Notes: generated by a model not told the origin, from the letters alone. DNA of 64,000 bases from Rhodoferax sp. (GCF_030697375.1 NZ_JAUYQD010000057.1:62001-126000), one strand, 5' to 3'. Positions 25,828-35,161 are shown, counted from the first letter of the stretch. Numbers and translations are program-made.

Positions 25828-25902
25828 ATGGAATTTGTCACCACTTTGGGGGCCAGTCTGGCCTTGGTCATCGGCTCCAGCTGCTGGATTTTTCGCAAGT
25901 AG
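25828..25902 (+). CDS. Small 24-residue hydrophobic ORF between piuC and tonB
   Basis: ATG GAA TTT ... AAG TAG gives M-E-F-V-T-T-L-G-A-S-L-A and then L-V-I-G-S-S-C-W-I-F-R-K. AGGAG (25815-25819) lies eight bases before the ATG, a better ribosome site than that of tonB downstream. The peptide is one short hydrophobic helix ending in a basic R-K, as in small single-pass membrane proteins. I do not recognise a family. It fits neatly between the piuC stop and the tonB start, so it may be a real small membrane protein of the iron operon or a translational leader for tonB. Confidence 0.55.
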   Translation: MEFVTTLGASLALVIGSSCWIFRK

Positions 25903-25936
25903 CCACCGTTTGACCCATCTGCTGTATTCGTTTCCT

Positions 25937-26668
25937 ATGACTTCCTTGACCCTCCCCACTGCCCCGCGCACCCCGAGGCTGCCCCTGGGTGTCTCCCGCA
26001 ACCTCATGATCCCCCTTGGGGTGGTGCTGCTGCATGTGGGCGCCCTGTGGGCGCTGCAAACCGGGCTGCTGCAGCGCATGGTTGACCTGGTGGTGCCCGC
26101 CGAGATTTTGGTGGAAATCATGGCGCCCAGTGCCGCCCCCGCCCCCCCTCGCGTGGCGCAGCCCCGCCAACCGAGCCCCACCAAACCCACGCCAGTGCCG
26201 CCTACTCCGTCCAAAGCGGCCGTGGTGGCACCCGCACCGGTGCCACTCGCGGTGGCCGACACCCACCCGACGCCCGCAAGCGCTTTGGCGCCCGCTCCGG
26301 TGGCCGCGGCCGCAGCCCCGGTTGCCGCTGCACCGGCGGGCCCCAGCGCAGCCGCCCCCACGGTCACTGCACCATCCGTGCCCAAGCTGGAACTTCCCTC
26401 CAGCGATGCCGACTACCTGCACAACCCGAAACCGCCCTACCCGCCTTTGAGCAAGCGTCTGGGAGAGCAAGGCAATGTGCTGGTGCGCACCCTTATCGGG
26501 GCAGACGGAGTATCCCAAAAGGCGGAAATCAAACAGTCCAGCGGCTTTGACCGGCTGGACCAGGCCGCACTGGCCACGGCCCTGCGCTGGCGGTATGTGC
26601 CGGGCAAACGGGCTGGTGTGCCCGAAACCATGTGGTTCAACGTGCCGTTTAGCTTTGTGCTTGAGTAG
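25937..26668 (+). CDS. tonB: TonB energy-transduction protein
   Basis: A 243-residue protein: one N-terminal transmembrane helix (about 20-40, with H-V-G-A-L-W), a long Pro/Ala-rich periplasmic spacer (about 60-150) and a C-terminal TonB domain (P-K-P-P-Y-P-P-L-S-K-R-L-G-E-Q-G, then W-R-Y-V-P-G). It transmits proton-motive force from ExbBD to outer-membrane receptors. Start 25937 is the first ATG fitting the topology, although it lacks a strong RBS; coupling to the small ORF 34 bases upstream is possible. Followed by exbB. Confidence 0.94.
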   Translation: MTSLTLPTAPRTPRLPLGVSRNLMIPLGVVLLHVGALWALQTGLLQRMVDLVVPAEILVEIMAPSAAPAPPRVAQPRQPSPTKPTPVPPTPSKAAVVAPAPVPLAVADTHPTPASALAPAPVAAAAAPVAAAPAGPSAAAPTVTAPSVPKLELPSSDADYLHNPKPPYPPLSKRLGEQGNVLVRTLIGADGVSQKAEIKQSSGFDRLDQAALATALRWRYVPGKRAGVPETMWFNVPFSFVLE

Positions 26669-26715
26669 CAGCACCTCCCAACTTTCAATTCAACTCAATA
26701 TTTTTTGGAGCAGTT

Positions 26716-27438
26716 ATGGATACGCAACTCGGACTAATCACCCTTTGGACCCAGGGCGATGCAGTCACCCGCACGGTGGCCCTGCTGCTGCTGGTGATGT
26801 CACTGGGGTCATGGATAGTGATCCTGATCAAAGCACTGGACATTTTCAAATACAAGGGCCTGGGCCAGCGCACAGAAACGTTCTGGCACAGCGAGGACTT
26901 CAGCACCGGCCTGGCCCAACTCGGAACGCAACGCGACAACCCCTTTGTGCAATTGGCACAGGTCGGCGTGGATGCCACCGCGCACCACCGCCACACACAA
27001 ACCCAGTTGCACGACACGCTGGACATCAGCGACTGGATCAGCCGTAGCCTGCGCAATTCCATTGACGACAGCACCGCACGGCTGCAGTCGGGTCTGGCCA
27101 TCCTGGCATCGGTGGGCTCAACGGCCCCGTTTGTGGGGCTGTTTGGCACGGTGTGGGGGATTTACCATGCGCTCATGGGCATTGGCGCCTCGGGCCAGGC
27201 CACCATCGACAAGGTCGCCGGGCCCATCGGCGAGGCGCTCATCATGACGGCGCTGGGGTTGGCGGTCGCCATTCCCGCGGTGTTGGGCTACAACGCGCTG
27301 GTGCGGGGCAACAAGTCCATCCTCACCAAGCTCAACCGCTTTGCCCATGATTTGCACGCCTACTTTGTCACCGGAGCCCGCGTGAAAAACAGTGGCAGCC
27401 ACAGTGACGGCAAAGTCGTCACCATGAAAAAGGCATAA
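26716..27438 (+). CDS. exbB: Biopolymer transport protein ExbB
   Basis: A 240-residue MotA/TolQ/ExbB inner-membrane protein with three helices (about 17-40, 130-155, 175-200). The family block V-G-S-T-A-P-F-V-G-L-F-G-T-V-W-G-I is complete. G-G-A-G lies about ten bases upstream of the ATG. It forms the proton channel of the TonB complex with exbD, whose start is nine bases past its stop. Confidence 0.96.
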   Translation: MDTQLGLITLWTQGDAVTRTVALLLLVMSLGSWIVILIKALDIFKYKGLGQRTETFWHSEDFSTGLAQLGTQRDNPFVQLAQVGVDATAHHRHTQTQLHDTLDISDWISRSLRNSIDDSTARLQSGLAILASVGSTAPFVGLFGTVWGIYHALMGIGASGQATIDKVAGPIGEALIMTALGLAVAIPAVLGYNALVRGNKSILTKLNRFAHDLHAYFVTGARVKNSGSHSDGKVVTMKKA

Positions 27439-27447
27439 GGAAGCACC

Positions 27448-27870
27448 ATGGCTTTTGGAATGCACGACAGCGCCGCCGAGGCGGACACCGAGGTGATGAA
27501 CGAAATCAACATGACCCCCCTGGTGGACGTGATGCTGGTGCTGCTCATCATCTTCATCATCACTGTGCCGGTCATGAAACACGCGGTCAATGTGGAACTG
27601 CCCAGGGCCAGCGCCCAAGCGCAAACCACCAAGCCCGAGACCATCCAGCTCAGCGTGGACGCCCAGGGTAGCTATTTCTGGAACCAGAACCGCGTGGCAG
27701 ATGGAGAACTGCCGGCCCTGTTCAGCGCCGAAGCGGGCAAGGAACCCCAGCCGGAGTTGCACATTCGGGGAGACCAAGCCGTGCGATACGCCTTTGTGGC
27801 GCAGGCCATGGCGGCGGCCCAGCAGGCCGGCCTGCGAAAAATCGGTTTTATTACCGAACCCCAACGCTAA
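27448..27870 (+). CDS. exbD: Biopolymer transport protein ExbD
   Basis: A 140-residue single-pass protein. N-M-T-P-L-V-D-V-M-L-V-L-L-I-I-F carries the essential helix aspartate (about D27), followed by a periplasmic domain. A strong AAGGA precedes the ATG. With ExbB it energises TonB and thus the heme and siderophore receptors in this window. Confidence 0.96.
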   Translation: MAFGMHDSAAEADTEVMNEINMTPLVDVMLVLLIIFIITVPVMKHAVNVELPRASAQAQTTKPETIQLSVDAQGSYFWNQNRVADGELPALFSAEAGKEPQPELHIRGDQAVRYAFVAQAMAAAQQAGLRKIGFITEPQR

Positions 27871-27879
27871 AGGGACACG

Positions 27880-28083
27880 GTGCCGACTCCCCCCTACAGC
27901 CACCCCGCAGGGCCCAGCCCAGCCGTCTATGCGTTAACTGCGGCACTGGACAGACGCCCTGCCCTACCCGTGCTTCAGTCCACGGATCTTTTGGGGTCCC
28001 AACCATCCGTGGAAATTGAACACAATGGCCAAATGTACCGGCTACAGGCCACACGACAAGGCAAGCTCATTCTCACCAAATAG
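27880..28083 (+). CDS. hemP: Hemin uptake protein HemP
   Basis: A 67-residue protein starting at GTG 27880 with AAAGGGA upstream, nine bases after exbD. The C-terminal V-E-I-E-H-N-G-Q-M-Y-R-L-Q and T-R-Q-G-K-L-I-L-T-K define HemP (pfam10636). In Burkholderia HemP is reported to be needed for heme utilisation and to affect expression of the heme receptor genes. Its place at the end of a tonB-exbBD operon is usual for Burkholderiales. Confidence 0.92.
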   Translation: MPTPPYSHPAGPSPAVYALTAALDRRPALPVLQSTDLLGSQPSVEIEHNGQMYRLQATRQGKLILTK

Positions 28084-28093
28084 ACACAAAAAA

Positions 28094-28142
28094 GGCCACT
28101 AGCCCCCGTAGATACTGCGCAAGCAGCTATCAATATGGGAGC
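28094..28142 (-). repeat. Dispersed ~49-bp repeat, copy D
   Basis: Reverse-orientation copy (GGCCACTAGCCCCCGTAG, ATACTGCGCAAGCAGCTATC, AATATGGGAGC) between the convergent hemP and HbpS-like genes. The second half of the hairpin tip is degenerate. Confidence 0.82.
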
Positions 28143-28160
28143 AAGTTCAGCGTCTGAGGG

Positions 28161-28568
28161 TTAGAGGCCAATGGCCGCAATGCCAGCCCGTGCGATTTGT
28201 GCGTCTTCGCTGGATTTCACACCACTCACCCCCACCGCACCCAGGCACTGGCCATCCTTGAGGATAGGCACGCCACCCTCCAGCATGCCTTCCAGGCCCG
28301 GTGCGCTCAAAAACGAAGCGCGGCCGCCGTTGATCATGTCTTCATAGGCCTTGCTTTCACGCCGGCCCATGGCGGATGTGCGGGCTTTGCCCGGTGCAAT
28401 CAAGGCAGAAATGGGTGCCGCACCGTCCAGCCGCTGAAACCACAACAAATTGCCGCCGTCGTCCACAATGGCGATACTGACGGCCCAGCTGTGTTTCACG
28501 GCCTCCGCTTCGGCACCTGCCGCAATGGCTTTGATATCAGAAAATTCGAGAACGGATTTGATTTTCAT
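28161..28568 (-). CDS. HbpS/GlcG-family heme-binding protein
   Basis: A 135-residue protein of the GlcG/HbpS fold: A-x-x-V-S-I-A-I-V-D-D-G-G-N-L-L-W-F-Q-R-L-D-G, a central A-x-x-K-A-R-T-S-A and G-G-V-P-I-x-K-D-G-Q-C-L-G-A-V-G-V-S-G are hallmarks. Streptomyces HbpS binds heme and senses iron/redox stress; others are of unknown function. No signal peptide is visible, so it is probably cytosolic. It lies convergent to hemP at the edge of the iron island. Confidence 0.85.
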   Translation of the reverse strand: MKIKSVLEFSDIKAIAAGAEAEAVKHSWAVSIAIVDDGGNLLWFQRLDGAAPISALIAPGKARTSAMGRRESKAYEDMINGGRASFLSAPGLEGMLEGGVPILKDGQCLGAVGVSGVKSSEDAQIARAGIAAIGL

Positions 28569-28761
28569 GGTCTAGGGTTCAACATAAGTAGCGAAAGTAC
28601 CAAGCATACCGCCTGCCACGCGCGCCATTGCAACCCCTCGGAGACAACAGCCCTGCAAAAAACAGGCTAATGTCGGCCCTCGCATGCAGCCTGGACCTTG
28701 ATACCCCCTAGAATTGCCCCATCTACGAGTGGTAGATTCATTTTTTTTGGGAGTGTTCACT

Positions 28762-29457
28762 ATGACCAATCGCGCAACCACCCTAGGCCAAAGCCTGGGC
28801 TATGGCATATCCGCCGAGCAGCGCAACAAAGTGCTGCGAAATACCTACTGGCTGCTGGCCATGAGCTTGGTGCCCACCGTACTGGGTGCGTGGGTAGGTG
28901 TCGCCACTGGCATTACCCAATCGCTCAACGGCATCTTGGGCATGGTGGTGTTCTTGGGGGGCGCATTTGCCTTCATCTACGGCATCGAGAAAACCAAAAA
29001 TTCAGCGGCCGGTGTTCCCGTGCTGTTGGGCTTTACCTTCTTTATGGGCCTGATGCTCTCACGCATGATTGCCATGACGCTGGGCTTTAAGAATGGCGCA
29101 GACCTCATCATGACGGCATTTGCCGGTACCGCTGGGGTGTTTTTGGTCATGGCCAGCTTGGCCAGCGTCATCAAACGTGACCTCTCCGGCATGGGCAAGT
29201 GGCTGTTTGTCGGCACCATCGTGCTGATCGTCGGTGGTGTGATCAATATGTTTGTGGGCTCCAGCGCCGGCATGATGGCCATGTCCATGGCAGCCATCGG
29301 CATCTTCAGCGCTTACATGCTGTATGACATCAAACAAATCATTGATGGCGGCGAAACCAACTACATCACCGCCACCCTGGCCTTGTACCTGGACATCGTC
29401 AATGTGTTCCAGAGTCTGCTGGCTTTGCTGGGCATCTTTGGCGGTGAACGCGACTGA
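28762..29457 (+). CDS. Bax inhibitor-1/YccA family membrane protein
   Basis: A 231-residue protein with seven transmembrane helices of the BI-1/YccA (UPF0005) family. N-x-x-L-R-N-T-Y-W-L-L, the glycine-rich helices and the C-terminal A-L-x-L-Y-L-D-I-V-N-V-F-Q-S-L-L are conserved. YccA is a substrate and modulator of the FtsH protease; BI-1 relatives are pH-sensitive calcium leak channels. ATG 28762 with GGGAG upstream is chosen over an in-frame start 48 bases earlier. A terminator follows. Confidence 0.93.
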   Translation: MTNRATTLGQSLGYGISAEQRNKVLRNTYWLLAMSLVPTVLGAWVGVATGITQSLNGILGMVVFLGGAFAFIYGIEKTKNSAAGVPVLLGFTFFMGLMLSRMIAMTLGFKNGADLIMTAFAGTAGVFLVMASLASVIKRDLSGMGKWLFVGTIVLIVGGVINMFVGSSAGMMAMSMAAIGIFSAYMLYDIKQIIDGGETNYITATLALYLDIVNVFQSLLALLGIFGGERD

Positions 29458-29481
29458 GCGTTTCCGCAAGTCCCCATGAAT

Positions 29482-29508
29482 AAGGCCCTTTTCGGGCCTT
29501 TTTCTTTG
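29482..29508 (+). terminator. Rho-independent terminator after the BI-1 family gene
   Basis: AAGGCCC-ttttc-GGGCCTT is a 7-bp perfect stem followed by TTTCTTT, 25 bases after the stop codon. Confidence 0.88.
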
Positions 29509-29581
29509 CCTGCAAAAAGAAGCGTCCACTCAATCCACGGCAAAATGGGCCGATAAGACTCCTAGATCCACCTGACTATCC

Positions 29582-29968
29582 ATGAATTCACGCCTGCCCC
29601 TCTTCGCTTTTGTCCTGTTGCTGGCGGGCTGCGACAACATTGCCACGCTGCTGGCCGACCCCAAAGTGGCCCAACGCGAAGCCGACGCAAAAGCCATCGG
29701 CGGCGCCTGCCGCTTTGGTCTGCGCAGCATCGAAGACTGCTACGTGCTCAATGAAAAAGCCTCCAAATCAGCCATCTTCACGGGCTGGAAAGACATGGAC
29801 CAGTACATGCGGGACAACAAGGTAGAAGGTATACCCGCAAAGATAGAAAAGCCGCTCACCCCACCGCCCCCCTTGGAAGAGATCATTGACGAGCCTGAAG
29901 CCAAATCAGGCACCGAATCCAAAACCAAGTCAAAACCCAAAGCCACTGACCCGCACGCAAGCCACTAA
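29582..29968 (+). CDS. Predicted lipoprotein
   Basis: A 128-residue protein with a lipoprotein signal (hydrophobic core and lipobox L-L-A-G-C, Cys about 17), so it is membrane-tethered. The mature part has two more cysteines (G-A-C-R-F-G and E-D-C-Y) that could form a disulfide, then a Pro/Lys/Glu-rich tail. I do not recognise a family. It is convergent with rlmD and their stop codons overlap by four bases. Confidence 0.75.
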   Translation: MNSRLPLFAFVLLLAGCDNIATLLADPKVAQREADAKAIGGACRFGLRSIEDCYVLNEKASKSAIFTGWKDMDQYMRDNKVEGIPAKIEKPLTPPPPLEEIIDEPEAKSGTESKTKSKPKATDPHASH

Positions 29969-31455
29969 GGCAACAAATCGAACACCGCGATGCTCTCCAC
30001 GTGGGCCGTATGCGGAAACATATTGACCACCCCGGCTGCGGAGCAGCGGTAGCCGCCCCCCTGCACCAACACCCCGGCGTCGCGCGCCAAGGTCGCCGGG
30101 TTGCAACTCACATACACAATGCGCTTGGGGGGCGTCCAGCCGGCACGCAACTCGGGTGACTGGTGCAAGGCGGCCAGCGCCTGAACCAGGGCAAAGGCAC
30201 CTTCGCGCGGAGGATCGACCAGCCATTTGTCGGAAGATCCATCGCCGGTCAGCAGTGCAGGCGTCATTTCAAACAAGTCTCTTGCTACAAATTGAGTAGC
30301 TGCCAGCGCTTGTCCTGCGCGGGCTAGGCCCTGATTTAATGCATAGTTTTCATGGGAGCGCTGCACCAGGGCGTCGCTGCCTTCCACACCGAGCACCTCG
30401 CGTGCCTGCGTGGCCAAGGGCAGCGTGAAGTTGCCCAAACCACAAAACCAGTCAATCACCCGTTCATTTTTTTTCACCGCCAGCAGCCCTAGGGCACGGC
30501 CGACCAGTACCCGGTTGATATGGGGGTTGACCTGGGTGAAGTCGGTGGGGCGAAAGGGCATGGTGATGCCAAACTGAGGCAAGCTGTAGGCCAATTGCTG
30601 CGTCTCATGGCCCGGTAATTCATCCAAACGTTTAACTGTTTCGGGCCCCTTGGACTGCAGCCACCATTGCACCCCCCGGTGCTGGGCCGCAAATTGGCGC
30701 AGGCGGTCCAGATCCGCATCGCTCAAAGGAACCAGGTGGCGCAGCACCAAGGCTGTCACATCGCCCTGGCCAAAAATCCCTGAGGCCGGATCGCCCGTGG
30801 TCGCCGGTGCGTCCCCGCCCATGTCGCCAATGGCCAGTTCAATCTGCGCGCAATGGTCGGCAGCGTCCATCGACCCAATCAAGGCGCGCAAGGGCAAGAG
30901 CATGGCGCTGACGTGCGGCGCCAGCACATGGCACTCCTTCATGTCGGCCACATAGCGGCTCTTGCGTTCATGAAAGCCGATCAGCACCGCGCCCTTTTTG
31001 CGCACGTTGCGCACCGACAGGCGGGCCCGGTAGCGGTAGCCCCAGGCGGGGCCTTCAATCGGACGCAAAATATTGTCGGGTTTGACCTTGCCGATGTGCC
31101 ACAGGTTGTCTTCCAGCACCCGCTGCTTCACCGCCACCTGCGCGCCCACGTGCAGGTGCTGCATTTTGCAGCCGCCACAAGCGCCTTCGTGCAAGCCGAA
31201 ATGGGGGCATTCGGGGCGCACCCGCTGGGAGGATTCCCGGTGAATCTCGGTGAGCGTGCCTTTTTCAAAACTGTTTTTGGAGCGGTGAATCTGGGCGCTC
31301 ACCACTTCAAAAGGCAATGCGCCATCAATAAACACCACCTTCCCGTCGGGCCTGTGGGCTACGCCTTGGGCCTCCAGGTCCAGTGATTTCACTTTGAGCC
31401 AGCCCTCGGGCAATGGCTTTTCTACGGGGGATTCTGTCGATAGAGGTTCTGTCAT
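29965..31455 (-). CDS. rlmD: 23S rRNA (uracil1939-C5)-methyltransferase
   Basis: A 496-residue RlmD/RumA protein. A TRAM domain (about 15-75) is followed by the [4Fe-4S] cysteines C83, C93, C96 and C175, an AdoMet domain ([13 protein letters not shown]) and the catalytic [11 protein letters not shown]. It methylates U1939 of 23S rRNA. Longer than E. coli RlmD (about 430). A diverged copy of the dispersed repeat is translated in frame within the Rossmann domain (around [11 protein letters not shown]), between the AdoMet-binding strands and the active-site loop, so it adds or replaces a surface segment. Confidence 0.94.
   Translation of the reverse strand: MTEPLSTESPVEKPLPEGWLKVKSLDLEAQGVAHRPDGKVVFIDGALPFEVVSAQIHRSKNSFEKGTLTEIHRESSQRVRPECPHFGLHEGACGGCKMQHLHVGAQVAVKQRVLEDNLWHIGKVKPDNILRPIEGPAWGYRYRARLSVRNVRKKGAVLIGFHERKSRYVADMKECHVLAPHVSAMLLPLRALIGSMDAADHCAQIELAIGDMGGDAPATTGDPASGIFGQGDVTALVLRHLVPLSDADLDRLRQFAAQHRGVQWWLQSKGPETVKRLDELPGHETQQLAYSLPQFGITMPFRPTDFTQVNPHINRVLVGRALGLLAVKKNERVIDWFCGLGNFTLPLATQAREVLGVEGSDALVQRSHENYALNQGLARAGQALAATQFVARDLFEMTPALLTGDGSSDKWLVDPPREGAFALVQALAALHQSPELRAGWTPPKRIVYVSCNPATLARDAGVLVQGGGYRCSAAGVVNMFPHTAHVESIAVFDLLP
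30284..30331 (+). repeat. Dispersed ~49-bp repeat, diverged copy I (inside rlmD)
   Basis: GCTACAAATTGAGTAGCTGC, CAGCGCTTGTCCTGCG, CGGGCTAGGCC aligns without gaps over its first forty bases to the family. Translated on the minus strand it uses the same frame as the copies in rpoS and imelysin-2. Confidence 0.65.
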
Positions 31456-31504
31456 GCCTGAATTGTCTCAGGTACCTGCACTCCAGCCGCCCGCAGGGTA
31501 GAAA

Positions 31505-32497
31505 TTACATCAAAGATTCCCGCGTAAAGCCCCGGCGCTTGACCATGCGCTTGAGTTTGAAGATGGCCTCGTTTTGCACCTGCCGTACCCGCTCACGGGT
31601 GAGTCCCAGGCGCTGACTGAGCACATCCAGGGTCTCGGGCTCCCGGTCATGCAAACCAAAGCGCCCTTCCAGCACCTCGCGCTCACGCGTAGAAAGGGCG
31701 GCAACCCACTCCTCCAGCAAACGGTCCACCTCTTGGGCTTGCTGAATATCTTCGGGGTCCAAAGCCAGGGCATCCACTAGGCCATCCCCCAGCGTGTGAT
31801 CACCCTCCAAATGGCCCAGGGGTGCATCCAGCGAACGGGGTGCCTCGGCCATGGACAGCAGGTCGCCGACATCGCTGACGTCACGCCCCAGCAGCGCCGC
31901 GATGTCATCCACCCGGATACCTTCTGGCCGCTGGGCCACCAAGGCAGCATCATTCTCCAGTACGCGGCGGGCACGCAACACATGCTGCAACTCGCGCACC
32001 ACATTCACCGGCAGGCGCACCGCACGTCCCTGGTACATCAGTGCACGGTCCACCGACTGGCGTATCCACCAGGTGGCGTAGGTGGAAAATCGAAACCCGC
32101 GTTCAGGCTCAAACTTGTCAATGGCGTGCATCAGCCCCAAGTTGCCCTCTTCAATCAAGTCCGCCATGGGCACGCCACGGCCCGCGTAGCCCTTGGCAAT
32201 ACTCACCACCAAGCGCAGGTTGTGCTCAATCATGCTTTGGCGGGCGCAAAATTCGCCCGCACGGGCGCGGGTGGCGACCTCGAACTCCTCCTGCGCGGTA
32301 AACAACTCGGTTCGGCGCACACCGCGCAAATAAACCGCCAGCGCATCGGAGGGTTCATCGGCTGCAGGCACTATCAATTCAATAGCTGCTTGCGCATACT
32401 CCTCGGGGGCTAGAGCGCTATCGGGCTCCACAAAATCACCCGCATCCGGCAGGTTGGCATCGTTGCCATCCAAACCAGAAAGCGGGGGGGCGCCCAT
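31505..32497 (-). CDS. rpoS: RNA polymerase sigma factor RpoS (sigma-38)
   Basis: A 330-residue group 2 sigma-70 factor. Region 1.2 ([15 protein letters not shown]), region 2 ([16 protein letters not shown] then [11 protein letters not shown]), region 3 and region 4 with the helix-turn-helix ([12 protein letters not shown]) are all intact. Directly downstream of nlpD, with twelve bases between the genes, the classic order in which the rpoS promoter lies within nlpD. Residues about 27-43 ([17 protein letters not shown]) come from a dispersed repeat copy and sit in the variable N-terminus before region 1.2. Confidence 0.95.
   Translation of the reverse strand: MGAPPLSGLDGNDANLPDAGDFVEPDSALAPEEYAQAAIELIVPAADEPSDALAVYLRGVRRTELFTAQEEFEVATRARAGEFCARQSMIEHNLRLVVSIAKGYAGRGVPMADLIEEGNLGLMHAIDKFEPERGFRFSTYATWWIRQSVDRALMYQGRAVRLPVNVVRELQHVLRARRVLENDAALVAQRPEGIRVDDIAALLGRDVSDVGDLLSMAEAPRSLDAPLGHLEGDHTLGDGLVDALALDPEDIQQAQEVDRLLEEWVAALSTREREVLEGRFGLHDREPETLDVLSQRLGLTRERVRQVQNEAIFKLKRMVKRRGFTRESLM
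32370..32418 (+). repeat. Dispersed ~49-bp repeat, copy E (inside rpoS)
   Basis: Close to consensus (ACTATCAATTCAATAGCTGC, TTGCGCATACTCC, TCGGGGGCTAGAGCGC). In frame, it encodes RpoS residues about 27-43; the peptide resembles the imelysin-2 signal segment (E-Y-A-Q-A-A-x-x-L-I shared). Confidence 0.88.
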
Positions 32498-32509
32498 GTT
32501 CTCTGCGCT

Positions 32510-33409
32510 CTATTTGGCGGGAAGGTACTTCGCCGGGTCCACAGGCTTGCCCTGCCGGCGCACTTCAAAATGCAGCTTCACCTTATCGGCGTCAGTACTG
32601 CCCATTTCTGCGATTTTTTGGCCCTTCTTGACCGCTTGGTCTTCCTTGACCAACAAAGTCTGGTTGTGGGCATACGCCGTCAAATAGGTATTGTTATGTT
32701 TCAGGATGATTAACTTGCCGTACCCACGCAAACCTTCGCCGGAATAAACGACCCGCCCCTCAGCCGCCGCCATCACCGGATCGCCCGCAGCCCCCCCCAG
32801 GTCCAGGCCTTTGTTTTTGACTTCATCAAAACCAGTCAACACAGGCCCCTTGCTAGGCCAAATCCAACCTAAATCTTCATCACCACCGGGGGCGGAGGCC
32901 GCCGGTGTAGGTGGTGCCACCGGAACAGCCGCCGCTGGCGCAGAGGTCGCCGCGACTGGCGCGGAAGCCGCCTTGGCAGGAGGTTGGGCCGCCGCCAGCG
33001 GAGCCGATGCTACCGACGCCGTGGTGATCGGTTTGGACACCGCCACAACCACCGCCTCGCTGGACACCGGAGGTACCACGCGTAAAACCTGGCCAACTTC
33101 AATCTTATTGGGATTGTCCAGCACATTCCAGCGCGCAATGTCCTTGTGGCTTTGACCCGCATCCAACCCAATACGAATCAAAGTGTCACCAGGTTTGACG
33201 GTGTAATAGCCTGGCTTGCCCGCATTTTCAAACCCCGGTGGCTGTTTCACCGCCTGCGTGCGTGCATCCATGACTACCACGGACTTGGGTGCCGATGCAC
33301 CACGGTCTTCTACGGGAGCCCGGTTCAGCGCCGTGGACCCACAGCCGGACAACAGCACCGCCAATGCAACACAAACCAACCCAGAACCACCACGCACAAA
33401 ACCAAACAT
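32510..33409 (-). CDS. nlpD: NlpD-like lipoprotein with LysM and M23 peptidase domains
   Basis: A 299-residue envelope protein with a lipoprotein signal (L-L-S-G-C, Cys about 21), a LysM domain (Y-Y-T-V-K-P-G-D-T-L, about 67-110), an Ala/Pro/Val-rich linker, and a C-terminal M23/LytM domain (about 190-295). The LytM domain keeps K-G-L-D-L-G-G-A and L-H-F-E-V-R but appears to lack some zinc ligands, as in NlpD amidase activators. ATG 33409 is chosen because GAAGGA lies nine bases upstream; ATG 33418 abuts that site. Upstream of rpoS and downstream of pcm and surE. Confidence 0.92.
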   Translation of the reverse strand: MFGFVRGGSGLVCVALAVLLSGCGSTALNRAPVEDRGASAPKSVVVMDARTQAVKQPPGFENAGKPGYYTVKPGDTLIRIGLDAGQSHKDIARWNVLDNPNKIEVGQVLRVVPPVSSEAVVVAVSKPITTASVASAPLAAAQPPAKAASAPVAATSAPAAAVPVAPPTPAASAPGGDEDLGWIWPSKGPVLTGFDEVKNKGLDLGGAAGDPVMAAAEGRVVYSGEGLRGYGKLIILKHNNTYLTAYAHNQTLLVKEDQAVKKGQKIAEMGSTDADKVKLHFEVRRQGKPVDPAKYLPAK

Positions 33410-33422
33410 AAGCAACATTCCT

Positions 33423-34271
33423 TCAAGCAACGCCTGATTTTAGGGGGACAAAGTGCACAGCCTCCAGAATCGTTTGACGGATTCCCTGTGCGGTCTTGTC
33501 AATCACGACCAGTGCCTGTTCGGCCCCCAAACTTCCCCCAGTTGCCACAGGCGCAACCAAACGGCCTCCCACCGCCAGCTGATCCACCCAGGCTTGGGGC
33601 ACGGCTTCACCGCCGGCTGCGGCAATGATCGCGGCGTAGGGCGCGCCTTTGGCAAACCCCAGCATCCCATCACCAAACAGAAGATGCAAGTTGGGCAAAC
33701 GCAAAAGACGCAAATTTTCGCGCGCCTTGTCATGCAGCCCCCGCAGCCGCTCGATGCTGTAGACCTCATCCGCCAGCATGCTGAGGACCGCAGCCTGGTA
33801 ACCGCAACCCGTACCAATCTCTAACACCCGCCCCAAACGCCCTGTGCAACCATTGCGCAACAACTCGGCCATACGCGACACCACACCGGGTTTGGAAATG
33901 GTCTGCCCCAATCCAATCGGAAGACTGGTGTCTTCGTAGGCTTGGTTGGCCAAAGCACTGTCTACAAAACGGTGGCGTTCAATCGCGCCCATGGCAGCCA
34001 GCACCTGCGGATCACGCACCCCCTGCTCGGCAAGCTTTTGCACCATGCGCTTGCGCACAGCGCTGGAATCCATGCCCACACCCTGCGGCATAGCCTGGAG
34101 CGCCCCTGCCGTTGGCATTTTTGGCTTTGCTATTGTCGTGATGGATGGAAGTGCCGCCCCCGAGAAATGGGTTGACAGCTTGGCGTGTGGTATCAGCGTC
34201 CCCCGGGGATTGGGCCTATTTTTTTCCAAGGTGGCATCAAGCTGTGCCGGAAAGGTCGGCCGCTGCTTCAT
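33423..34271 (-). CDS. pcm: Protein-L-isoaspartate O-methyltransferase
   Basis: A 282-residue AdoMet-dependent methyltransferase that starts repair of isoaspartyl residues. Core motifs are [12 protein letters not shown] (motif I), [12 protein letters not shown] before it and V-Y-S-I-E-R after it. About 70 residues longer at the N-terminus than E. coli Pcm, with a Pro/Thr-rich unstructured extension. The ATG overlaps the surE stop (ATGA), supporting this long start. The operon order surE-pcm-nlpD-rpoS is the proteobacterial standard. Confidence 0.95.
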   Translation of the reverse strand: MKQRPTFPAQLDATLEKNRPNPRGTLIPHAKLSTHFSGAALPSITTIAKPKMPTAGALQAMPQGVGMDSSAVRKRMVQKLAEQGVRDPQVLAAMGAIERHRFVDSALANQAYEDTSLPIGLGQTISKPGVVSRMAELLRNGCTGRLGRVLEIGTGCGYQAAVLSMLADEVYSIERLRGLHDKARENLRLLRLPNLHLLFGDGMLGFAKGAPYAAIIAAAGGEAVPQAWVDQLAVGGRLVAPVATGGSLGAEQALVVIDKTAQGIRQTILEAVHFVPLKSGVA

Positions 34272-35047
34272 AGCGCAGGCATTTGCAAGCCAGTTGTCAG
34301 GCGCGACGCCGTTTGGGCCCAATACCCCAAACTGTCATGGTCCGTCAAATCCACCTTGAGTGGTGTCATGGACACATGCCCTTGGGCCGTGGCATGAAAA
34401 TCTGTGCCATCGGCATCGTCCTTGACCGGGCCCGCAGCGCCAATCCAGTACATGGTTTCTCCACGGGGGCTGCGCTGCTGAATCACTTTTTCCGCAGCAT
34501 GGCGCTTGCCCAGCCGACACAACTTGACCGTGCCAATGTCTGCATAAGGCAAATTGGGAATATTGACATTCAACAACCAAGGCGTGGACGTAATCAAGTG
34601 CTGCTGCTTCATCGCCAGCACCAGATCACGCGCCTTGCGTGCGGCCGATTCCAGCTGCACCCAGTCTTTCTCCACTTGCGAAAAGGCAATGGAAGGCACG
34701 CCAAACAAATAGCCCTCCATGGCCGCGCCCACGGTGCCGGAGTAAATGGTGTCATCCCCCATATTGGCCCCGTTGTTGATACCAGAAACCACCAGATCCG
34801 GCCTGTAATCCAGCAGACCCGAGAGCGCAATATGCACACAATCGGCAGGGGTGCCATTCACATAACGAAAGCCATTGCTGACACGGGTGACATACAGCGG
34901 CGAATGCAGGGTCAGCGCGTTTGATTTGGCACTGTTGTTTTGCTCGGGTGCGATCACCTCCACCTCAGCAACATCCTTGAGTGCCTCGTACAGCGCCACA
35001 ATGCCAGGCGCCAAGTAACCGTCGTCATTGGAAATTAGAATTTTCAT
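34268..35047 (-). CDS. surE: 5'/3'-nucleotidase SurE
   Basis: A 259-residue metal-dependent phosphatase of nucleoside monophosphates. N-terminal I-L-I-S-N-D-D-G-Y (Asp8, Asp9), [10 protein letters not shown] and S-G-I-N-N-G-A-N are the SurE metal and substrate sites. First gene of surE-pcm-nlpD-rpoS. Confidence 0.97.
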   Translation of the reverse strand: MKILISNDDGYLAPGIVALYEALKDVAEVEVIAPEQNNSAKSNALTLHSPLYVTRVSNGFRYVNGTPADCVHIALSGLLDYRPDLVVSGINNGANMGDDTIYSGTVGAAMEGYLFGVPSIAFSQVEKDWVQLESAARKARDLVLAMKQQHLITSTPWLLNVNIPNLPYADIGTVKLCRLGKRHAAEKVIQQRSPRGETMYWIGAAGPVKDDADGTDFHATAQGHVSMTPLKVDLTDHDSLGYWAQTASRLTTGLQMPAL

Positions 35048-35161
35048 AATCTGTGGAAGTTCCAGGGCATTGTAGAGGTCGGGTCAAAGCCTGGTCGCGC
35101 GAGCGACATTTTGTGCCAAGCGGCCGCCCTATGATGCGGTCACATTTTTTGGAGACTCCCC

